Shown here: in pieces, positions 58,889-64,000 of the stretch | How the letters are laid out: each line of letters opens with the position of its first letter | Position numbering within the stretch: position 1 is the first letter of the stretch | NCBI RefSeq assembly: GCF_024228675.1 | Contig: NZ_CP100463.1 | Coordinates: 1 to 64,000, forward strand | Direction of reading: 5' to 3' | DNA from: Salinigranum marinum | GTDB lineage: Archaea > Halobacteriota > Halobacteria > Halobacteriales > Haloferacaceae | Length of the DNA stretch: 64,000 bases | Notes under the pieces: generated by a model | Seen by the model: the letters and a program-made list of their open reading frames with translations, nothing else | Database searches by the model: none | Told to the model about the DNA's origin: nothing | Translations under genes and position numbers: made by a program

Positions 58889-59976
58889 TCACGCGTCGTC
58901 TGTGACGACAGACGAGGCCTCGCCGGTCGCCGTGGTGCGTTCGGTCCGACGGTAGGTCTGGAGGCCGATCTGCGCAATCGCGCCGACACCAACGGCGATG
59001 ACCACGACGTCGACGACGAACCCCAAATACGGGATGCGGATAGCCAGCCCCACCACCACCAGCCCGACGAGCAGGGCGGCCCAGCGGTTCTCGATCGGTC
59101 TCCCTTCGCCCCCACGAACGCGAGCTGTCGGGGAACGACGTCGAGCAGCCAGACGCCGATGGCGAACCGACCGTAGATCGCGCCGATCCACGAGACGACG
59201 ACGAAGAGCAATCCCCCGACGAGCGCGATCGGCAGCCCGAAGAGGCTCAGCGCGAACAGCAGGAGGATGAGCGGGGTGGCGACCAGCACCGCGAGGCCGA
59301 CGCCGCCGGACTGGAAGACGTCACGAGCAGCTCCGACGGAGACCCGATTCGAGAACCTCGGGAAGACGCCGATCAGGACCAGCCCGAGCAACAGGTTCAC
59401 CATGAACCCGTAGATGTCCCAGATCGTGACGGTGAACCAGCCGGCCCCGGTCGCCTGCATCGGGAGCAGGACGCCACTGGCAACGGGCAGCAGACCGGCC
59501 TGCTGGATACCCGACCCCGGCGGGGCCCCCGTCGCCACCACCGGTGCGACTGGGAGGAGCGACGGGAGCGTCGCGTTCCGCGCGATTGAGTACGTCTGGT
59601 TCAACCAGCTGACGCTGGCGTTGAGGCTCCCCTGCGTCATCGCTGTGCCAAGAACATCGTCGACGTCGCTCACGACGGACGCGTTGACCGTCGCCGTCGC
59701 GACGAGGTTGGTGCGTCCGAGCGCGACCGTGGCCGTTCCGAGGAACCGACCGGCTGCGCCCACCTCCCCCTCGGGAGCCGTCGGGTCGCCCGTCACGCGC
59801 CCGCCCAACGCGACGGTGCCCTCGAATTCGTCCACGGTGACATCCACCTGCTGGGGGACGAACGGTGGCCCACCAGTCGACGCGGCGGCGACCCCGGACC
59901 CGGGACCGCCCGCGAGGAGGACTGTGACGACGACGGCGAGGAGGAGCACTCGCGAAGTGACGGGAGGGCGACTCAT
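58889..59976 (-). pseudogene. Secreted/membrane protein (bactofilin-like ectodomain plus helices), frameshifted
   Basis: A signal peptide (VLLLAVVVTVLLAGGPGSGV) is followed by an ectodomain of beta-strand repeats (DEFEGTVALGGRVTGDPTAP, GRFLGTATVALGRTNLVATA) and several helices up to LLDVVPRQLAFVG. There the frame breaks at a five-base G/C run (59109-59113); one more base restores GEGRPIENRWAALLVGLVVV and GFVVDVVVIAVGVGAIAQ to the stop at 58889. Full product would be about 361 residues. Haloarchaeal proteins of this polymer-forming plus membrane type exist; function unknown. Confidence 0.65.
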
Positions 59977-60052
59977 CTCACGAACCCCCCGACGAGGCAG
60001 CGCTGACGCTCGCGATGATGCTGGTCGAGGCGGTCACGTGCACGTGTGACCC

Positions 60053-60142
60053 GCAGTTTCGGTGGACGAGTCGGGCAGGATGTCATGGGGATGGATTGCA
60101 GTTTCGGTGGACGAGTCGGGCAGGATGTCATGGGGATGGATT
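60053..60142. repeat. Perfect 45-bp tandem duplication
   Basis: The unit starting GCAGTTTCGGTGGACGAGTC and ending GTCATGGGGATGGATT occurs twice without a mismatch, 60053-60097 and 60098-60142. Perfect identity points to a recent event. It lies outside intact genes. Confidence 0.85.
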
Positions 60143-60156
60143 ACCGTAGACTGGTG

Positions 60157-60403
60157 TCAGCGGCGGCCCTCCGTCAGGCTGGCACCGATGGCGGCCGTGA
60201 CGGCTGGCACGAACGCGTCGTCCTCGTCGGCTATCGTTTCGGTACCGTACATGTCTGAGTAGCGCTACCCTCGCTTCGAGATTGTGACGACGGGTGCGCT
60301 GTTCGATATGATGGCACATTCGGGACCAGTGATTGTGCCCCTGCACGTTGGGGCTCGGACCATCGGTGACCTCCATCTCGAACCGATTCCGAAGCGGTGT
60401 CAT
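60157..60403 (-). pseudogene. Degenerate LURP-one-related fragment
   Basis: Reads TPLRNRFEMEVTDGPSPNVQ in one frame and, after a shift, APVVTISKRG, a stop, then MYGTETIADEDDAFVPAVTA in another. These match the C-terminal half of the LOR proteins at 57164 and 62843. At least one frameshift and one stop, and no N-terminal half: a dead third copy. Confidence 0.7.
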
Positions 60404-60426
60404 GAGGGCCTGTTAGATGGACGTAA

Positions 60427-60819
60427 TCAGCTAGCCGCCGTGCCCGAGCGCGTCGCTTGGCGCTCCTTTATCCACCCACCTAGAGCACCGGCGAGTGCAC
60501 CGGGAATCGCCTGGACGAACAGGGCGAACAGGGTGACGGTCGCGGCCCCGAGCGCGGGGAAGATTCCAACGAAGAACAACCCCCACACCGTGACGAAGGC
60601 GAGCCAGATCAATGCGCCGATGATGGTGGCGAGGCCACCGTGGACGGCTCCCTCCCAGCCGCCCAACACCATGTAGCCGGCGACGAACCCGCCGATCAGG
60701 CCTGGCAGGGCCAACATCCACACGGTTGCCCCCGAGATCGGAACCGCGAATGCGGCGACGATGGCGATGGCGAGGGCAACGAGGAAGCCCGTCAGGACGG
60801 CAGTCCAGTTAATCTCCAT
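60427..60819 (-). CDS. DUF5518 membrane protein (copy 2)
   Basis: A 130-residue four-helix protein: MEINWTAVLTGFLVALAIAI, GLIGGFVAGYMVLGGWEGAV and a C-terminal GALAGALGGWIKERQ. It lies 24 bases upstream of the degenerate LOR fragment on the same strand, repeating the LOR-DUF5518 association seen at 62.4-63.4 kb. TTATATATGTTATG (60854-60867) upstream is a clear TATA region. Confidence 0.85.
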   Translation of the reverse strand: MEINWTAVLTGFLVALAIAIVAAFAVPISGATVWMLALPGLIGGFVAGYMVLGGWEGAVHGGLATIIGALIWLAFVTVWGLFFVGIFPALGAATVTLFALFVQAIPGALAGALGGWIKERQATRSGTAAS

Positions 60820-61170
60820 GATCGTCCCGTGACTACACCGGCACTCGACCTTGTTATATATGTTATGTCAGTAAAGTAAGGTACCTCGTTTGCTACCGAT
60901 AACGGAGAGATACGTACCTGGTCATTTGCGGTTGGCTTCGGCGATGACGTTCTCGAGAGGTGTTTGTCGTCCTCCGACCAGCACCGTCTGGGAGGTTTCG
61001 ATGAAACGGTTCTGGGGCCTTGTTGTAACTCTTGCTGAGAAACACAACGAGTGAGTAGCGCGAGGGATGATGGATGCCTTCCCGAAATCACACGTCCTTC
61101 AGTAGGTCGAACATGCGATGGTGCCGGCTCGTCGTGCAGTAGCTCGCCCCCAGTCGCCCACACTTCGCGA
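60820..61170. other. Intergenic region in the island
   Basis: Holds the DUF5518 promoter (AT-rich around 60854-60880) and nothing else that could be supported. Frames through it are short and lack family-like sequence. Confidence 0.4.
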
Positions 61171-61587
61171 TCAGTCGTCCGCAGTCTTCGATTCGATGTC
61201 CGCCTCGACGGGTTCGAGACACCAGCGACAGAACTCACTCGTCAGCTCGACCGAACGGTGGCACGCGTGGCAGTGCACGTGCGTCTGGCCGTGCTGTCTG
61301 TGGGTCAACCAGGTGTCAAGTGCGCAGAGGACGCGCGACACGGCGGCGAGGATGACGAGCGCGACGGTCGGGATCTGTGCGTCGACATCAGCGATGGACG
61401 CGGCGGTCCCCGTGGTGATCGTGACGATGAGGTCGGTCGGGAGGACGAGTCCGACTGCTGATAGGACAAGGGCGAGCCAGACGGACGCCCGAACCCACGC
61501 CCGGAGGTAGATGTGACCGAGTCCCGGATAAAGGAGAGACAGCACCACGGCGGTCGTTCGATGTCGTTTCTTGTGGGACAGGTTCAT
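61171..61587 (-). CDS. Membrane protein with C-terminal zinc ribbon
   Basis: A 138-residue protein. N-terminal TTAVVLSLLYPGLGHIYLRA is the PGLGH motif of small haloarchaeal membrane proteins (TM2/DUF7575-like); two or three helices follow; the end carries two Cys pairs, H-C-H-A-C-H and F-C-R-W-C, for zinc. Function unknown. Complete and apparently intact, although it lies inside the decayed island. Confidence 0.7.
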   Translation of the reverse strand: MNLSHKKRHRTTAVVLSLLYPGLGHIYLRAWVRASVWLALVLSAVGLVLPTDLIVTITTGTAASIADVDAQIPTVALVILAAVSRVLCALDTWLTHRQHGQTHVHCHACHRSVELTSEFCRWCLEPVEADIESKTADD

Positions 61588-61613
61588 TGCTGGGATTCAG
61601 GGGTCATCTGGAA

Positions 61614-61778
61614 TTAATCTTCCGTTACCTTGGCATCCCCGTCGCGCGCTTCGAACTCCCGGAGGACCCCGAGCAGTTCCGCTTCGAACTCGACGTGCTG
61701 GAGCTGTTTGTCCCCACCGATGTGGAGGTCGCTGATGAAGTAGTACGTGCGAGTTCGTCCGGTCTCGGGTGGTGCCAT
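61614..61778 (-). pseudogene. 5' fragment of the membrane metallophosphoesterase gene
   Basis: Reads TYYFISDLHIGGDKQLQHVE then FEAELLGVLREFEARDGDA, matching the first 48 or so residues of the gene at 54888-56255, then leaves the similarity and stops at 61614. It is the left part of the second duplication copy. Confidence 0.85.
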
Positions 61779-61949
61779 GCGTTGTGTCAATCCGGCGTGG
61801 ATCGGTTCTGCCGCTTTTCCTACGCCGTACCGATAGCTCTTGGCCGGACGATCCGACGGTCCGATGGCTCGATCAGTCGAGCCGAACCGCGGTCCCGTAG
61901 GCGATCACTTCCGACGCGCCCTGTGTCACCCCCGACGTCTCCATCCGGA
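61636..61949. repeat. Right copy of the island-flanking direct duplication
   Basis: Matches 56113-56438. Here the phosphoesterase part is the truncated side and the ybjQ part is intact; in the left copy it is the reverse. The two copies therefore bracket the island of about 5.2 kb. Confidence 0.85.
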
Positions 61950-62229
61950 CGTTGACGACGGCGTCGGCACCCATCGCCACCGCGTCCCGTTCCATCCGGG
62001 CGATCGCTTCGTCACGAGCCTGCGTGAGCAGTGTCGAGTACGCCGACAGCTCACCGCCGGCGAGGTTCTTGAGGCCCTGGGTGATGTCCCGCCCCACGTT
62101 CCGTGCTCTGACGGTGTTCCCTCGTGCGATCCCGAGCACTTCGACGATCTCGTGGCCGGGGATGGTTTCGGTCGTGACGGTCGCGACGAGCGACGACTCC
62201 GTGTCTCTCCGTTCGGTTTGTGAGGACAT
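61873..62229 (-). CDS. YbjQ/UPF0145 family protein
   Basis: A 118-residue protein: TTETIPGHEIVEVLGIARGN, DITQGLKNLAGGELSAYSTL and MGADAVVNVRMETSGVTQGA are the UPF0145 blocks. These form pentameric rings and are annotated as putative heavy-metal-binding, with little direct proof. Intact, unlike the fragment at 56362. Confidence 0.88.
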   Translation of the reverse strand: MSSQTERRDTESSLVATVTTETIPGHEIVEVLGIARGNTVRARNVGRDITQGLKNLAGGELSAYSTLLTQARDEAIARMERDAVAMGADAVVNVRMETSGVTQGASEVIAYGTAVRLD

Positions 62230-62351
62230 CTCGACCGGATAGACGACACCCGAGAGAATAACTGTCGCTGTGAACAGTGCTCGCAGCCGGCGGGTCAGTC
62301 GGTCGCCCCGACCGGACGACCGTTGCGGGGTCACCGTCCGCGTTCTCACGG

Positions 62352-62717
62352 TCAACCCAGCCAACCGCCGACCGCCCCCGCCAGCCCACTCGGCAGGGCG
62401 AACAGGAGCGCGACGACGACGCCGACGAGGAGCACGCTCGCACCGGCGAGGAGGCTCCCCAGCGGCCCCGCGACCGTCCCCACCAGGACACCGCCGACCG
62501 CGAGCACGACCGCCCCGACGATGCCGCCGAACGCGCCGGCGACCAGCCCGTTCCACCCTCCGTTCCAAAAGCCCCCGCCGGCGATGACCCCGGCGACGAA
62601 CCCCCCGATCACGCCGCCGCCGATGGTCCCGACCACGGGAACGACGACGCCGCCGATCGACCCGACGACGACTATCACGATGAATCCGATCACGACCGCT
62701 TTCCAGTTCGTCGCCAT
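62352..62717 (-). CDS. DUF5518 membrane protein (copy 3)
   Basis: A 121-residue, Gly/Val-rich four-helix protein starting MATNWKAVVIGFIVIVVVGS. It is divergent from the intact LOR gene with 125 bases between them. Pairing of DUF5518 with LOR recurs in the island, which suggests the two are functionally or historically linked. Confidence 0.8.
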   Translation of the reverse strand: MATNWKAVVIGFIVIVVVGSIGGVVVPVVGTIGGGVIGGFVAGVIAGGGFWNGGWNGLVAGAFGGIVGAVVLAVGGVLVGTVAGPLGSLLAGASVLLVGVVVALLFALPSGLAGAVGGWLG

Positions 62718-62842
62718 ACCCTCTTTAGAGCCGCCGGACGCATAATACGCGTGGCTGCGAACCCGTCGGACTGTCACGCCACAGTGAGCGACCGGTCGAG
62801 CGGCAACTGGATTCATGCCCGTCAGGAGCGTACACACGCACG

Positions 62843-63394
62843 ATGGCCCGAAGATTCGACCGACAGGCCCGGAGAGCAAAGCGCACGCGCCGCGGCGGCG
62901 ACCCCGGGTGGCAGCGATACCGGATGACCCAGAAACTCATCTCCATCGGGGACGACTACGACGTCGAGAACGCGGCCGGCGAGCGGGTGTTTACGATCGA
63001 CGGCAAGGCGCTCCGCGTCCGGGACACCCTGAAGATGACCGACGTCGAGACCGGCGACACGTACCGGATCAAAGAGCGGGTCGTCCGGGTCATGGACACG
63101 ATGACGATCCACAAGAACGGGCAGCGAGCGGCGGCGGTGAAGAAGGCCGTGGTCACGCCCATCCGCGACCGGTTCACCGTCTTGATCCCGGGAGCGTCGA
63201 ACCTGAAGGTGAAAGGCAACGTGCTCGCCCACGAGTACCAGATGTCCCGGGACGGCGAGCGGGTCGCGGTGGTGTCGAAGAAGTGGTTCCGCGTCCGTGA
63301 CAGCTACGGCGTCGAGGTCGCACCCGGGATGGACGCGGGACTCGTCATCGCTATGACGGTTGCGCTCGACATGATGGCGCATCCGAGCCGCTGA
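62843..63394 (+). CDS. LURP-one-related (LOR) family protein, intact
   Basis: A 183-residue LOR protein: RYRMTQKLISIGDDYDVENA, VFTIDGKALRVRDTLKMTDV, IKERVVRVMDTMTIHKNG, NVLAHEYQMSRDGERVAVVS and KKWFRVRDSYGVEVAPGMDA make up the tubby-like barrel. The basic N-terminus (ARRFDRQARRAKRTRRGG) is shared with the pseudogene at 56783. Function is unknown; phospholipid binding is proposed for the fold. Confidence 0.88.
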   Translation: MARRFDRQARRAKRTRRGGDPGWQRYRMTQKLISIGDDYDVENAAGERVFTIDGKALRVRDTLKMTDVETGDTYRIKERVVRVMDTMTIHKNGQRAAAVKKAVVTPIRDRFTVLIPGASNLKVKGNVLAHEYQMSRDGERVAVVSKKWFRVRDSYGVEVAPGMDAGLVIAMTVALDMMAHPSR

Positions 63395-63495
63395 GGGTCG
63401 GCGTCGGACCACTCGCTCCCCGGCTGGTAGCCACGTACCGTCGACTCGCTCGTCGACAGCCCGTCATTTATCACCACCGACGTTGTACGACGCCT

Positions 63496-64000
63496 ATGCG
63501 TCTCGTACAGGTACTGATACCTGCGGGGAACCGGGAGAGCGTGCTCGATGCCCTCGACCAACAGGGCGTCGACTACGCGGTGTTCGAGGAGGTGGGGCGG
63601 GGGGACTTCGAGGCGATGGTCCAGTTTCCCGTCCCGCCCAGCGGAGTCGAGCCGGTGCTCGAAGAACTCGTCGACGCGGGGGTGCAGGAGGACGCGTACA
63701 CCATCGTCTTGGCCCCGGAGACGGTGGTCTCCCAGCGACTGTCCGCGCTGGTCGAACGGTTCCCCGGGCTCCGCATCTCGCGGGAGGAACTGTACGCGCG
63801 GGCGGAGGACCTCGCGCCGGCGAACTCGACGTTCTTCGCGTTTCTCGTCCTGAGTACGGTCATCGCCACCACCGGGCTGCTCCTCGATTCGGCCGCGACG
63901 ATCATCGGCGCGATGGTGGTCGCGCCGCTCATGGGGCCGGCGATCTCGGCGAGCGTCGGGACGATCCTCGACGACCAGCGCATGGCCGCCCGCGGCGTCC
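63496..64000 (+). CDS. DUF389/TIGR00341 membrane protein, N-terminal part
   Basis: The first 168 codons of a gene running off the right edge. Residues 1-80 (MRLVQVLIPAGNRESVLDAL onward) form the ferredoxin-like head; from about 115 the membrane part begins (FFAFLVLSTVIATTGLLLDS, AATIIGAMVVAPLMGPAISA), both typical of DUF389. Function unknown. Start ATG 63496. Confidence 0.85.
   Translation, partial: MRLVQVLIPAGNRESVLDALDQQGVDYAVFEEVGRGDFEAMVQFPVPPSGVEPVLEELVDAGVQEDAYTIVLAPETVVSQRLSALVERFPGLRISREELYARAEDLAPANSTFFAFLVLSTVIATTGLLLDSAATIIGAMVVAPLMGPAISASVGTILDDQRMAARGV

Noticed and set aside
1-64000. rRNA, tRNA or CRISPR loci
   Set aside because: No cloverleaf with T-loop consensus, no rRNA-like block and no regularly spaced repeat were found by eye; a covariance-model scan would be decisive.

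Overview
The window reads as a megaplasmid or secondary replicon of a haloarchaeon (class Halobacteria). The evidence is high GC with acidic proteins, a haloarchaeal-type ParA at the left edge, two Orc1/Cdc6 genes each with its own inverted repeat origin, TATA-box promoters with many leaderless starts, and families typical of the class (HalOD1 output domains, amphi-Trp, bacterio-opsin-activator HTH, CetZ, DUF5518). No rRNA, tRNA or CRISPR array was seen.

Layout. 0-5.3 kb: the ParA partition operon with operator repeats, a phosphatase/sulfatase-fold enzyme, a membrane protein, a toxin-antitoxin pair whose toxin is frameshifted, and an integrase missing its N-terminus. 5.3-22 kb: a respiration and sulfur block with cytochrome oxidase subunit I, two rhodanese-type proteins (one fused to a metallo-beta-lactamase domain), a TauE-type exporter, cytochrome bd oxidase cydAB, universal stress proteins and a Cys-containing HTH regulator, interrupted by an IS200/IS605 element carrying tnpA and tnpB. 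Three promoters in this block carry the same inverted repeat, TATTG-N11-CAATA or a close variant, so it looks like one regulon. 22-32 kb: mixed accessory genes (CPBP protease, amphi-Trp, HalOD1, a FilR1-like regulator divergent from an EamA transporter, a membrane histidine kinase, DUF4350).

32-36.6 kb holds two adjacent replication modules. The first orc1/cdc6 gene is flanked by repeats of the type AGCTTCGGAAATGGTGG. The second is preceded by a different repeat, TTTACTGGAAATAGTGG, as an inverted pair around an AT-rich stretch. 36.9-48 kb: a phosphoesterase and a phospholipase-D-like protein, membrane proteins, small wHTH regulators, a CetZ tubulin-like gene overlapping a secreted membrane-anchored protein, an AI-2E-type permease and HdeD. 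48-56 kb: an aspartoacylase-like hydrolase, a formylglycine-generating enzyme, and an ATP-grasp ligase divergent from an alpha/alpha-toroid protein (surface-polymer type), then a phosphoesterase with membrane helices inserted in its catalytic domain.

56.4-61.6 kb is a decayed island bounded by a roughly 320-bp direct duplication that splits an ancestral phosphoesterase-ybjQ neighbourhood. It is rich in broken genes: an arylsulfatase tail, a LURP-one-like gene with an in-frame amber codon, a frameshifted DHH phosphoesterase and a frameshifted membrane protein. Intact relatives of several of these lie just to its right (ybjQ, DUF5518, LURP-one-like). Several lesions in the window are one-base changes in short G/C runs, so sequencing error has to be excluded before they are taken as real.
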